A stretch of 64,000 nucleotides of DNA from Arabiibacter massiliensis (lineage in GTDB: Bacteria > Actinomycetota > Coriobacteriia > Coriobacteriales > Eggerthellaceae). The position numbers were made by a program, and so were the translations under genes. Positions 1 through 7,990 of this stretch are shown in pieces. The notes beneath the pieces were generated by a model. That model had not been told where the DNA came from, made no database searches, and saw only the letters and a list, made by a program, of their open reading frames with translations. The stretch spans positions 558,001 to 622,000 of the forward strand of contig NZ_LT827021.1 in NCBI RefSeq assembly GCF_900169505.1, read 5' to 3'. Each line of letters begins with the position of its first letter. Positions within the stretch are counted from its first letter, which is position 1.

Positions 1-1085
1 GCCCGAGCCCAGCATGAACGCGCCGTAGCCGAAGCCGAACACGAGCACCGCCGAGATGCGGCGCTGGTACACCACGAACGCGAGGATGCACCACAGCACG
101 AACTCGAACACGGCCGAGAGGAACGTCACGAGCTGGCTCCAGCCCAAATGCGTCACGCCCACGATGGGGCAGAACGCGATGAGCGCCACCACGGCGGCCA
201 TGATGACCGAGTAGATCTTGCCGAAGTCGAAGCGCTCGCCCTCCACGCCGATGGCCGCCGCCGCGAAGGCGAGCGCCATGAGCATGCGCAGCAGCATGAC
301 GAGGCGCGTGCTCTCCAGCGTGACGTCGACCGGCGACACCTCCACCAGCATCGATCTCAGCGCCACCACCACGAACGAGAACACGAGCGTGACCGCCACC
401 AGCTTCCAGAACGACCGCGGGAAGCTCGCGCGGCTCTCCGAGCATGCCTGCGGAGCCTCCTCGCGCCCCTCATGCCGCTCGACGAACGACAGGCACGCTG
501 CGAGTGCCGCCGCGAGCGGCATGCCCACGAACGACACGATGCCTGCGAGCGAGGGGCCGCCGGGGACGGGCTGCCAAGCGGGCGATCCGATGACGGTGAA
601 GTACACGAGCGCGAGCACGATGTGCGAGAGCGCCGCATAGAGGATGGCCTTGCGCGGCGCGAGCCTGCCGAACAGCTCGCCGCACTTGAGGCCGATGACC
701 GCCGTGCCCAGGCCGGTCAGGCCGCAGCCCAGGTAGAAAGCGGCGCGGATGACCCCGTAGGGCAGCAGGTAGTACAGGTAGTACGGCCCCACGGCGATGA
801 TGACGGCGCAGCCGAGCGATGCGAGCGCCCCGCCGGCCGCCACGAAGGCGGGACGCGCCAGGAGCCGCCGCGCCGGGGCCGCGCGGAACGTGGAGGCCAG
901 AAGAGCGATGCCGAACGTGATCGTCGACACGATGTACATGGTGGAGATGTTCGCGCCGTCCACCTCGGTGTCGGACAGCCACGCCGTGCCGCTGTAGGCG
1001 ATATAGGCCCAGGCGAGCCAGATGCCGAGCGAGAGGCACGGCAGCGACGGGCACGCCTTGACGAGCTTCCTTAAAACGTCTGCAT
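1..1085 (-). CDS. Polytopic membrane protein, probable N-terminal part of a LuxR-type membrane regulator (partial, frameshifted start)
   Basis: The gene runs off the left edge, so only its N-terminal part is visible. The reading frame from about 1079 downward encodes roughly eleven hydrophobic segments separated by short charged loops, and no soluble domain is visible. Eggerthella-type genomes often place a twelve-TM protein with a C-terminal LuxR helix-turn-helix next to Mo-oxidoreductase or flavoprotein operons; this fits, but the HTH would lie outside the window, so the regulator call is inference. The start is odd. The only ATG with a Shine-Dalgarno-like GGGAG (ATG at 1085) reads four codons and stops at TAA in the run TTTTAA. 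One extra T in the A4 tract at 1073-1076 (plus strand) would join it to the long frame. No ATG, GTG or TTG exists in the long frame between the upstream stop at 1158 and about residue 40. It follows the ferric-reductase-like gene by 72 bp and may be the last gene of that operon. Confidence 0.55.
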
Positions 1086-1157
1086 GAAGCCGCAGGCTCC
1101 CTCCCCCGTGCGGACGCCGAACCCCTGCGCCCTCCCCTTGCGGCCGCGCCGTCGCGC

Positions 1158-1841
1158 TCAGGTCGCGCGGCGCGCCCTCCGATCGAGGGCCGCGCGCACG
1201 GGGCGCAGCACGAAGTAGCCGATGAACACGATGGAGTATACCGCAACGCTCGCTTCCGCGGCAATGCCGCCGCGCAGCGCGGAGGGCGCGAGCATCAGCA
1301 GCAGGTGCACGTAGGTGAGGGCGAAGAACGGGTACGCCAGGCGCTGGAGCTTCTTCCAGGATTCGGTGCGCATGCGCTTCTTCACGAAGTTGAACGAGGT
1401 CACGCCGAGGAGGAGCAGCAGCACGAGCAGCACGGCGGCCACGGCGAACGACACCGTCACGTTCACGTTGAAGGGGCCGCCCGCCAGGATGCGCGGCAGG
1501 TAGGACGCGAGATAGACGGCCATGTGCCCGAGCGAGAGGATCCACGCCACGATGGAGAGCTCCGCGCGCACGGGCTTGAGCCAGGCGTAGGGCCGCGACT
1601 CGCGCGGCAGCACGCCGATGTACATGACAACCACGAACAGCGCGAGCGGCAGCAGGCACTTCTGGATGAGGATGAAGAACATGCTCCATACCTCGCGGGG
1701 CATGCCGAACGCCGTCCCGGCCACGAAGGCCGCGTCGACGGCGACCGACAGCGCGTAGAATGCCATCGGGCACGCTTTCAGGGGGTTGCGCAGCGCGAAG
1801 CACGCCGCCACGGTGCACAGAAGGACGAGCGCGAACGTCAT
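1158..1841 (-). CDS. Ferric-reductase-like (MsrQ/YedZ-type) transmembrane haem protein
   Basis: This is a 227-residue integral membrane protein with about six hydrophobic segments. Histidines within membrane segments (SLGHMAVY near residue 110 and TYVHLLLML near residue 185) resemble the haem-ligating histidines of the ferric reductase-like/MsrQ family, whose members pass quinol electrons across the membrane. The ATG at 1841 overlaps the TorD stop as ATGA, so the two are translationally coupled; the upstream extension of this frame is only a shadow of torD. In this operon the protein is the natural candidate for the membrane electron donor to the exported Mo enzyme, in place of a DmsC or NrfD anchor. 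That role is inferred from position. The family call is moderately secure and haem content is not proven. Confidence 0.7.
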   Translation of the reverse strand: MTFALVLLCTVAACFALRNPLKACPMAFYALSVAVDAAFVAGTAFGMPREVWSMFFILIQKCLLPLALFVVVMYIGVLPRESRPYAWLKPVRAELSIVAWILSLGHMAVYLASYLPRILAGGPFNVNVTVSFAVAAVLLVLLLLLGVTSFNFVKKRMRTESWKKLQRLAYPFFALTYVHLLLMLAPSALRGGIAAEASVAVYSIVFIGYFVLRPVRAALDRRARRAT

Positions 1842-2527
1842 AGCCTTTCCAACTCCTCCCCCATCTCGGATAGCACCTCGGCGTCGAGCAGGAAGAAGCC
1901 CTTGCTCATCTTGAGCACGCCGCGGTAGAAGCGGGTCTTGAGGATGCGCAGCGCCAGCTCCTCGAAGTCGTCGAACCACGCCAGCACATGGTCGCGCAGC
2001 ACCGCCTGCGAGAGCTCCACCTGCTCGCGCGCTCCGGCCGCGTCGCCCGCCTCGAGCGCCTCGATGGCGCGCCTCGACAGGACGGCGAGGAACCCGCAGA
2101 TGAACGTCAGGTGGTCGTCGGGGTAGTCGAGCCCCTCGGCACGCTTGACGCCCTGCTGCCTGAACAGGCGGTATACCTCATGGTAGGACTCCTGGAACAG
2201 GAGCCCCTCGTCGCTGGTGAACACCGACTCGTAGGGCACGGCGTAGCGGCCCTCCCACGACGACGTGCCGGCGAACGCGGCGGTGAAGTCCACCGCCAGC
2301 TCCTGGCGCGTGCCGGAGTCGCGCTTGGCCAGCGAGCGCTCGATGTCGTGCAGCCCCTCGGCGAACAGCTCGTTCACATCGGCGTAGGCGGCGAGGTCCG
2401 CGCTCGCGATCGCATCCACCTGCTCGGCCGAAAGCGGCTTGAAGTAGAGCGCCGCGAGCATATCATAGAACGCCGCGCGCCCCTCGAGCGCGGAGACGAT
2501 GTCGGCGTATGCGGCTCCTTCTGCCAT
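1838..2527 (-). CDS. TorD-family molybdoenzyme chaperone
   Basis: A 229-residue, mostly helical acidic protein of the TorD/DmsD type, which binds the Tat signal of a Mo enzyme and helps insert the cofactor before export. Family-like features are the N-terminal RAAFYDMLAALYFKPLS segment, the YESVFTSDEGLLFQESYHEVYRLF stretch in the middle, and the PDDHLTFICGFLAVL helix. It lies downstream of the catalytic and FeS subunit genes and is coupled to the membrane gene by an ATGA overlap, so its client is almost certainly the 3259-6096 product. The 117-bp gap upstream contains a hairpin. Confidence 0.85.
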   Translation of the reverse strand: MAEGAAYADIVSALEGRAAFYDMLAALYFKPLSAEQVDAIASADLAAYADVNELFAEGLHDIERSLAKRDSGTRQELAVDFTAAFAGTSSWEGRYAVPYESVFTSDEGLLFQESYHEVYRLFRQQGVKRAEGLDYPDDHLTFICGFLAVLSRRAIEALEAGDAAGAREQVELSQAVLRDHVLAWFDDFEELALRILKTRFYRGVLKMSKGFFLLDAEVLSEMGEELERL

Positions 2528-2581
2528 GATGCATCCCCCTCTCCTCCCTCCCCGGCGAATCCCGCCACGTGAGGACGGGAG

Positions 2582-2619
2582 CCCCGGCGGACCTGGGGAG
2601 GGAGGTCGGCCCGCCGGGG
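2582..2619 (-). other. Intra-operon hairpin between FeS subunit and torD
   Basis: A nine-base-pair GC stem (CCCCGGCGG at 2582-2590, CCGCCGGGG at 2611-2619) encloses a 20-nt loop in the 117-bp gap between the FeS subunit stop and the torD start. There is no T-run, so it is not a canonical terminator. It could set mRNA stability or reduce read-through so that torD and the membrane gene are made in smaller amounts than the enzyme subunits (inference). Confidence 0.45.
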
Positions 2620-2644
2620 ATGTTCGGAATGCGAGACGGTCGGG

Positions 2645-3259
2645 CTACGCCTTCACGTAGCGGTCGGTCGTCTCCGGATCGTCTTGCCACTTCGCGGTCT
2701 TCGCGGAGAGGATGTACACCGTCGACGGCTTCAACCCGTGCTCGTCGGCCAGCTGGTGGCAGTTCTCGGCGCCGGCCGCGGCCACCGCCTTGGCGGCAGG
2801 GCTCTCGGGATCGTCGAGGTCGCCGAAGTAGCGCGCGCCGCAGCAGCAGTTGTGCACGCAGGCCGGCTCCCAGTTCTCGGCCTCATGGCGCTGGAAGCAC
2901 AGCGTGCACTTCTCCACCTTGTTGGTGTTGGGGTTGAGCTGCCGCGCGTTGTACGGGCAGCCGGTGAGGCACGACTCGCAGCCGATGCACTCCTCGGCGT
3001 TCACGAGCACGACGCCCGTGGCTTCGTCGCGGTAGGACGCGCCCGTCGGGCACACCTCGATGCAGCCCGGGTTCTCGCACTGCTGGCACTGGATGGGGAT
3101 CCAGTACTGCTGGATATCCGGGAAGGTGCCCACGGGCCCCACGGCGTGCACGTGGTTGTAGTACACGCCCAAGTCGACGTTGTTCTCAAGCTTGCAGGCC
3201 GCCACGCAGCTATCGCAGCCGCTGCAGCGGTCGAGATCGATGTCCAGGCAGTTTCTCAT
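2645..3259 (-). CDS. Four-cluster 4Fe-4S electron-transfer subunit (DmsB-like)
   Basis: A 204-residue ferredoxin-like subunit with four cysteine groups: CSGCDSCVAACKLEN near residue 12, CQQCENPGCIEVCP near residue 59, CIGCESCLTGCP near residue 92, and CTLCFQRH with a distal CVHNC near residue 118. This is the DmsB/PhsB/NrfC arrangement that binds four [4Fe-4S] clusters. It has no signal peptide and would be co-exported with the Tat-bearing catalytic subunit. Its ATG overlaps the catalytic subunit stop as TGATG, which implies coupled translation and equal stoichiometry. It should relay electrons from the membrane component to the Mo subunit. Confidence 0.92.
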   Translation of the reverse strand: MRNCLDIDLDRCSGCDSCVAACKLENNVDLGVYYNHVHAVGPVGTFPDIQQYWIPIQCQQCENPGCIEVCPTGASYRDEATGVVLVNAEECIGCESCLTGCPYNARQLNPNTNKVEKCTLCFQRHEAENWEPACVHNCCCGARYFGDLDDPESPAAKAVAAAGAENCHQLADEHGLKPSTVYILSAKTAKWQDDPETTDRYVKA

Positions 3260-6096
3260 CAGAACACATCCTTCGTCTGGGCTTCGGACAGCATTGCCTC
3301 AGTGGGCAGGAACGGCGCGAACTCCTCGGGCTCCACCCAGATGTTCGCGGGCTTGGAGGACTTCTCGATCTTCACCGTGAAGCCGCGGTTGGTGTAGGAG
3401 CCGTACACCTCGTTGAAGGGGGCGTCGTTCTTCGTGAGCACGTTCACGTTGCACTCGCGCCAGCCGGCCGTGGGGTTGGCCTGGGACTCGTCGTAGCACT
3501 CGGGGTTCCAGAAGCGCTCCATCCATACGGTCTTGGGGTGCACGCCCTCGGTGAGATAGGCGCGCGCGTGCACCTCGCCGCGGCGGCTCGTCACCTTCAC
3601 CCAGTCCATGTGCTCGATGCCGAGCTCCTTGGCGCTGGCCGGGTTGATGCGGATCTCCGCCGTGGGGTACAGCTCGCGGGACAGCGCCGCGTGGCGCATC
3701 GTGCCGTGGTGGAAGTACGGCACGCGGCCCGACGTGAGCACGAAGGGGTACTCCTCGTCCGAAAGCGGGCTCTCAGCCGGCTCGATGTAGGAGCAGATGG
3801 GGCTGTAGTCGGCGCAGGCCTCCTGCGGCTCCGGGTAGCAGAACGGGTAGCCCGTGCGAGACATGCGCAGCAGGATCTGGCAGTACACCTCGATCTTGCG
3901 CGACTCGGTGCCGAAGCCCGCCGGCAGCCCGTCGTCCACCACCGTCTCGTGCTGGTTGTAGCCGAAGTACTCGTCCTCGGGCGTCACGTAGGGCACGTAC
4001 TTGTCGGTGTTCGCTACGAGCTCGTCCCAGCTGGGGGCGTGCAGCGTCTCGGCGACGCCGGCCTTGACCTCCTCCTCGGTGGCGCTGCCCAGGTAGCCCG
4101 GCACGAGGCCCGGCAGCTGGCCGCCCATCTTCTCCTTGCACTTGGCCACCACCTGCGCGGCCGGGATGGAGTGCGACACCGTCTCGCCGATGTGCACGCA
4201 CTCGTTCTGCAGCCACTGGGTGTTGAGCTGCGTCATGTTCACCATGGGCTCCTCGAGCCACTCGCGCACGGGGAATACTAGGTCGGCGGCCTCGATGTGG
4301 AACGACGTGAGCATGGGGTACTGGCCGATGATGAAGTCCACCTCGGGGAACACGTCGTACCACGACTTCGCGTTGCCGAGCATGGCCAGCTTGTTGCCGG
4401 ACATGTCGAACCACACGCGCGGCTTGAACGGCTCGCCCGTGGCGATGGCCTGGCGCACCGTGGGGATGTGGCTGTGGCACCAGGCGTAGAGGCCCTTGTG
4501 GTCCTTCATGCCCAGGCGGTCGACGAGCAGCTGGTTGGCCAGCTTCTGCTGCGGGTTCTCCTCGCCCAGCTTCTTGATGCGCGCCTCGTTCTCGGCGTCG
4601 GACATGCCGATGACCGCGCCGATGCCGTACATGTCGGAGAACATGCCGCCGAAGCCGTTGTTGAAGGTGACGGGGCGCGCCATGGGCTTGTTGCCCGCGC
4701 CGTACTGCGTCATGGTGCAGCCGGGCTTGTTCACGTAGCCCATGATGGAGTCGAGCCCCATGCAGCCGAGCGGCACCTGGCTGGCGGACTCGGTCATGTC
4801 CGACGCCACGCCGTTGGCGATGCCGGCCACGCCCGCGCTCGTGTAGATCTTGATGGCCTCTTCGATCTTGTCGGCCTGAAGCCAGCAGTTCTCGGCGGTG
4901 TGCTCGAGCGTCCAGGGCTCGGCCTCCTCCTTGTAGATCTGGCCGGCCGTCTTGTACGTCTTGCCGTTGAACTCGCCGGTCCAGAAGATCTCCGGGTCGA
5001 CCGTGGCGTCAGCGGGCGCGGAGTACTCGAAGGGCGCCACCGCGCTCGTCTTCAGGTCGTAGCACACGTAGGCAGGCGTGTTCTCGGGCGTCGTCTGCTG
5101 GAAGTCGGGGAAAAGCTCGGTCGCCTTCACCGGCAGCTTCGTGTCCGGGTCGATGAGGAACGGCAGGTTCGTCCAGAACTTGGTGAACTGCTCGTCGTAG
5201 AGCTTGTTCTCGAAGATGTAGCGGTACCAGCACAGAAGCAGGCCCGTGTCGGTGGCCGGGCGCACCGGCAGCCATACGTCGGCCTTCACCGCATCGGGCG
5301 AGAAGTTGGGGTCGACGACGACGGTCTTCACGCCCATGGCGCGCAGCTCGGCCATGCCGCGGCCGGACTCGGCCGTCTGGCTCACGGAGGGCTGGGCGCC
5401 CCAGAGCACCACGGCCTCGGTCTTGTTGGCGTCGCCCGTGCGGAAGATCTCCTGCACGGCGTTGTCGGCGATGGACTGGTCGTTGCCGCCGTAGAAGAGC
5501 TTGGACAGGCTCCAGCGCGGCAGGTAGCACTGCGCGCAGCCCGGCTCGAACACCGTGGGCGAGCCGAACGCCATCGGCAGCGTCATGGCCTCCATGAACG
5601 AGTAGGAGCCGCCGCCGCCCACGCTCGCGAAGAACGCGTAGGGGCCGTACTTGTCGATGGCGTCGCAGATGTGCGTCGCCGCTTCCTCGACGGCCTCGTC
5701 CCAGCTGATGACCTCCCACTTGTTCTCGCCCCGCTCGCCGGCGCGGCGCAGCGGATGCAGCACGCGGCGCGGGCTGTACATGGTGTGCAGCTGGTTCAGG
5801 CCCTTGATGCAGAGGCTGCCGCGGCTCACGGGCGCGTCGGGGTCGCCCTCGAGCTTCACGACGACGCCGTCCTTCAGGTATGCGATGGCCGGGCACATCT
5901 GGATGCAGCCGTGGCACGAGGTCTTCATCGCGACGAGGCCCTCGTTCGGGTCGCCGCCGCCGCTTTGCTGGGCGGGCGCCTCCTCCTTCGGGGTCTCCTG
6001 CACGCAGCCGGCCATCGAGGCGCCGAACGCTGCCGCTGCGCCTGCCAACGCGGACGCTTTGACGAAGCTTCGGCGTGTCAACGTGGTTTCCGCCAT
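3259..6096 (-). CDS. Tat-exported molybdopterin oxidoreductase, catalytic subunit (DMSO reductase family)
   Basis: A 945-residue MopB-family enzyme. The N-terminus has a twin-arginine signal (TRRSFVK) with a hydrophobic stretch ending SMAGC, which could also be a lipobox. A [4Fe-4S] motif CHGCIQMCP lies near residue 60. The body carries MGD-binding features (RGSLCIKGLNQLH, VISWDEAVEEAATH, VLWGAQPSVSQTAESG) and the C-terminal molybdopterin-dinucleotide-binding fold (FVLTSGRVPYFHHGTMRH). Length and layout match the large Coriobacteriia group that includes catechol dehydroxylases and other reductases of dietary or host compounds. The substrate cannot be read from the sequence. It is followed by its FeS subunit (TGATG), TorD and a haem-type membrane protein, and preceded 24 bp upstream by a small protein gene. 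Enzyme class is secure; substrate is unknown. Confidence 0.93.
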   Translation of the reverse strand: MAETTLTRRSFVKASALAGAAAAFGASMAGCVQETPKEEAPAQQSGGGDPNEGLVAMKTSCHGCIQMCPAIAYLKDGVVVKLEGDPDAPVSRGSLCIKGLNQLHTMYSPRRVLHPLRRAGERGENKWEVISWDEAVEEAATHICDAIDKYGPYAFFASVGGGGSYSFMEAMTLPMAFGSPTVFEPGCAQCYLPRWSLSKLFYGGNDQSIADNAVQEIFRTGDANKTEAVVLWGAQPSVSQTAESGRGMAELRAMGVKTVVVDPNFSPDAVKADVWLPVRPATDTGLLLCWYRYIFENKLYDEQFTKFWTNLPFLIDPDTKLPVKATELFPDFQQTTPENTPAYVCYDLKTSAVAPFEYSAPADATVDPEIFWTGEFNGKTYKTAGQIYKEEAEPWTLEHTAENCWLQADKIEEAIKIYTSAGVAGIANGVASDMTESASQVPLGCMGLDSIMGYVNKPGCTMTQYGAGNKPMARPVTFNNGFGGMFSDMYGIGAVIGMSDAENEARIKKLGEENPQQKLANQLLVDRLGMKDHKGLYAWCHSHIPTVRQAIATGEPFKPRVWFDMSGNKLAMLGNAKSWYDVFPEVDFIIGQYPMLTSFHIEAADLVFPVREWLEEPMVNMTQLNTQWLQNECVHIGETVSHSIPAAQVVAKCKEKMGGQLPGLVPGYLGSATEEEVKAGVAETLHAPSWDELVANTDKYVPYVTPEDEYFGYNQHETVVDDGLPAGFGTESRKIEVYCQILLRMSRTGYPFCYPEPQEACADYSPICSYIEPAESPLSDEEYPFVLTSGRVPYFHHGTMRHAALSRELYPTAEIRINPASAKELGIEHMDWVKVTSRRGEVHARAYLTEGVHPKTVWMERFWNPECYDESQANPTAGWRECNVNVLTKNDAPFNEVYGSYTNRGFTVKIEKSSKPANIWVEPEEFAPFLPTEAMLSEAQTKDVF

Positions 6097-6120
6097 GTTC
6101 TCAACCTTTCTCCTTGTTCG

Positions 6121-6882
6121 TTATCCCTGATCGCTTGCCCTCAGATCTTGCAGAAATGCTTCCCCCTCCTCCGTCAGGCTCCAACCTTCCTTCCAAACGA
6201 GAGCGCCAGCGCGCTCCAGCTTGTCCACGAAAACGCTCGGCTGCATGGTGTGGCGCGTGCCGTCGATGACCGTCTCTAGGACGGGGCGGCCGCGCAGGAG
6301 CTCCGAGATCTCGCCGTAGGAGCGGGGCTTCTCGGCGGTGAACTCCAAGAGCTCGATGTAGGTGCCCGCGCGCTCGGGCGCGAGCTGCAAGAGCTCCACC
6401 AGGCGCGCGCGAGGCCGGTGCTGCTCCACGAAGCGAGCGCCCACGTCGGTGGCGCGGAAGGAGACGGACTGCACGAGGTCGTCGATCGCGTCCTCGTCGA
6501 GGCCCTCCTTCTGCTCCGGAGTGATGGGCTCGCCATCGGCGTCGCGCTCGATGCGCTCCAGGCCGTGGGCGCGCACCAGGGTGTCGGCCATGCGCGCCTG
6601 GTTCTGGGTGGCGGTTTTGAACTCGGGCCAGGAGGCGATCTTCGCCTCGAGGTCTTGCAGCGTGCGCTCCTCGGCGCAGTACGCGAGCGTTTTGTAGAGC
6701 ACCTCGCGGTTGAGCGGGTGCTTCGTGACGGCCTCCTCGAGCAGGAAGAGCTTCTCGTCGAACGTGAGCTCGACGGGTGCCTCCTCCTCGGGAGCGACGT
6801 CGGTATCCGCCGGCTCGGCGAGGCCGTTGTCCTCGGACTCGGCCTCGAGCGGCATCCCCTGATCGGTCCATGCGTCCTGCAT
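6121..6882 (-). CDS. Uncharacterised acidic protein leading the Mo-oxidoreductase operon
   Basis: I do not recognise this 253-residue protein. It has an acidic, probably disordered N-terminus (about residues 12-38, rich in Glu and Asp), a helical middle, and a C-terminal segment (VDKLERAGALVWKEGWSLTEEGEAFL) that reads like the last helix and wing of a winged-helix domain. ATG 6882 was chosen because a strong GGGGGAGG lies seven bases upstream; the frame is open further upstream but without a ribosome site. It ends 24 bp before the catalytic subunit, so it is probably the first gene of the operon. A regulatory or assembly role is a guess from position and from the winged-helix-like end. Confidence 0.65.
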   Translation of the reverse strand: MQDAWTDQGMPLEAESEDNGLAEPADTDVAPEEEAPVELTFDEKLFLLEEAVTKHPLNREVLYKTLAYCAEERTLQDLEAKIASWPEFKTATQNQARMADTLVRAHGLERIERDADGEPITPEQKEGLDEDAIDDLVQSVSFRATDVGARFVEQHRPRARLVELLQLAPERAGTYIELLEFTAEKPRSYGEISELLRGRPVLETVIDGTRHTMQPSVFVDKLERAGALVWKEGWSLTEEGEAFLQDLRASDQG

Positions 6883-7000
6883 GTCCACCTCCCCCTTCGG
6901 TGTCGCCTGCATTCGTCTCGACACCGCCGACTCTAAGAAGGAAGACGCTCCGCGCCAATCCGCACTATGGATGAAATGTGAAGAAATTGTGACCCCACAC

Positions 7001-7019
7001 CTCACGCAAAATGCGTGAG
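7001..7019. other. Short perfect inverted repeat upstream of the Mo operon
   Basis: CTCACGCA and TGCGTGAG (eight-base arms, three-base loop) lie about 120 bp upstream of the first gene of the minus-strand Mo operon. No other gene starts nearby on that strand, so it is a candidate operator or leader hairpin. I could not identify a convincing -35/-10 pair beside it. Confidence 0.35.
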
Positions 7020-7092
7020 CCGAGGATGACGCACGATGAATCCCCAGGTGGAGGCCTCGCTGCCATCCTGAGCAAGTGGAGCGGACCCTCTC

Positions 7093-7132
7093 TTTGTCAT
7101 TCTGAGCGAGCGGAGCGAGTCGAAGAATCCCG
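7093..7132. repeat. Half copy of dispersed palindromic repeat (copy 1)
   Basis: The sequence TTGTCATTCTGAGCGAGCGG followed by GTCGAAGAATCCCGCG is one arm of the TCATCCTGAGCG repeat family described under the finding for the family. The complementary arm is absent here. The 624-bp gap from 6883 to 7506 holds this, the hairpin at 7001, the long palindrome at 7167 and a parS-like site, and no gene that I can support. Confidence 0.6.
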
Positions 7133-7166
7133 CGATCGCAGGCCCGCCGCTTGCAGGAGAAGACGT

Positions 7167-7294
7167 GGACAAAATCGCCATTCGGGACTGATTTTTTCGC
7201 ACCGATCCCGCCTTGCCATGGAGAAACTCCAGGTGGCGGGAAGCCGAGCCAAGAGCACCGAACGAAAAATCAGTCCCGAAGGCCGATTGTGTCC
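7167..7294. repeat. 128-bp imperfect palindromic element
   Basis: Outer arms at 7167-7199 and 7263-7294 are near-perfect inverted copies (shared core CGGGACTGATTTTT). An inner hairpin forms between CCCGCC (from 7207) and GGCGGG (to 7240), with a CTCC/GGAG tip. The whole element folds as one branched hairpin. It carries no ORF. It resembles a MITE or REP-type element, although target duplications were not recognised. Confidence 0.6.
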
Positions 7295-7315
7295 ATGATG
7301 TTCCAAGTCATTAAA

Positions 7316-7331
7316 TGTTTCACGTGAAACA
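7316..7331. promoter_or_regulatory. parS-like site (isolated copy)
   Basis: TGTTTCACGTGAAACA, a perfect match to the ParB-binding parS consensus, here inside a longer perfect palindrome (7314-7333). It is intergenic and about 45 kb from the cluster at 52.9-60.4 kb. It lacks the GTACG-type flank seen beside most clustered copies. Confidence 0.8.
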
Positions 7332-7506
7332 TTTGTTCTGACTCAAGTCGCGTCGCTGTTCCTGTCGTAGAACAGCGCGCATCTCGTCATCCCGAGCGAA
7401 GCGCTCCAACGCACCCCTCCCCTGCGCGTGCCTTCCCTCGCGTCGTCTTGCCCTGCTCGCCGACGCGGAGTATGCTGAGGGAAACGCCGGTCGAAGGGAG
7501 CGCGCC

Positions 7507-7986
7507 ATGGGTAGGTACGGAAGCCTGATCGTCGGATGCGTCATCTTCATTCCCATTATCGCGCTGTTGCTGGTGACAGCCTGGAAGAATTGGCGCGGGA
7601 AGTGGCTCGCATTCTCAGATTTGACTTACCTCGCCGACGAGAGGCCCGAGAACCTCCAAAGGCGCAAGGGCAGGCGCGCTGCCCTCGTCTACCTGGTATG
7701 GGTGGTCGCACTCGCCGGCGCGCTTGGAATCACAGCTTTCAGCGCGCTGAGCGGCTTTGCTGTGAACCTCGATATGGTGTCTGCCATCTTGGCCGCTTGC
7801 GTTTTCGTGGGAGGCAGCTGGCTTGTCGCGACGTCGCGGCGCGAGTTCAAGATCGCGAGCTCCGCAGTAGGCGAAAGCTCGGAGCTTGCCGGAGAATACG
7901 TCCTCGATGCGCGTCGTGCCGCCATGTTAGCCATCGCCATGCTCGCCGTCCTGGCTGCCGAGATCATCTGCACCCTTATCGTTTGA
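7507..7986 (+). CDS. Small four-TM membrane protein, function unknown
   Basis: I do not recognise this 159-residue protein. It has a hydrophobic N-terminal segment (about 7-24), a charged stretch (residues 27-58), two adjacent membrane segments (about 60-80 and 86-107) and a last one at about 136-156. An AAGGGAG ribosome site precedes ATG 7507. It stands alone on the plus strand, converging with the tRNA-modification gene, whose stop is 4 bp away, so no terminator fits between them. Confidence 0.75.
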   Translation: MGRYGSLIVGCVIFIPIIALLLVTAWKNWRGKWLAFSDLTYLADERPENLQRRKGRRAALVYLVWVVALAGALGITAFSALSGFAVNLDMVSAILAACVFVGGSWLVATSRREFKIASSAVGESSELAGEYVLDARRAAMLAIAMLAVLAAEIICTLIV

Positions 7987-7990
7987 AAGC

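Noticed and set aside
148-1074. Plus-strand ORF 148-1074 and many similar Arg/His/Glu-rich plus-strand ORFs
   Set aside because: Composition and position show them to be antisense shadows of minus-strand genes in GC-rich DNA.
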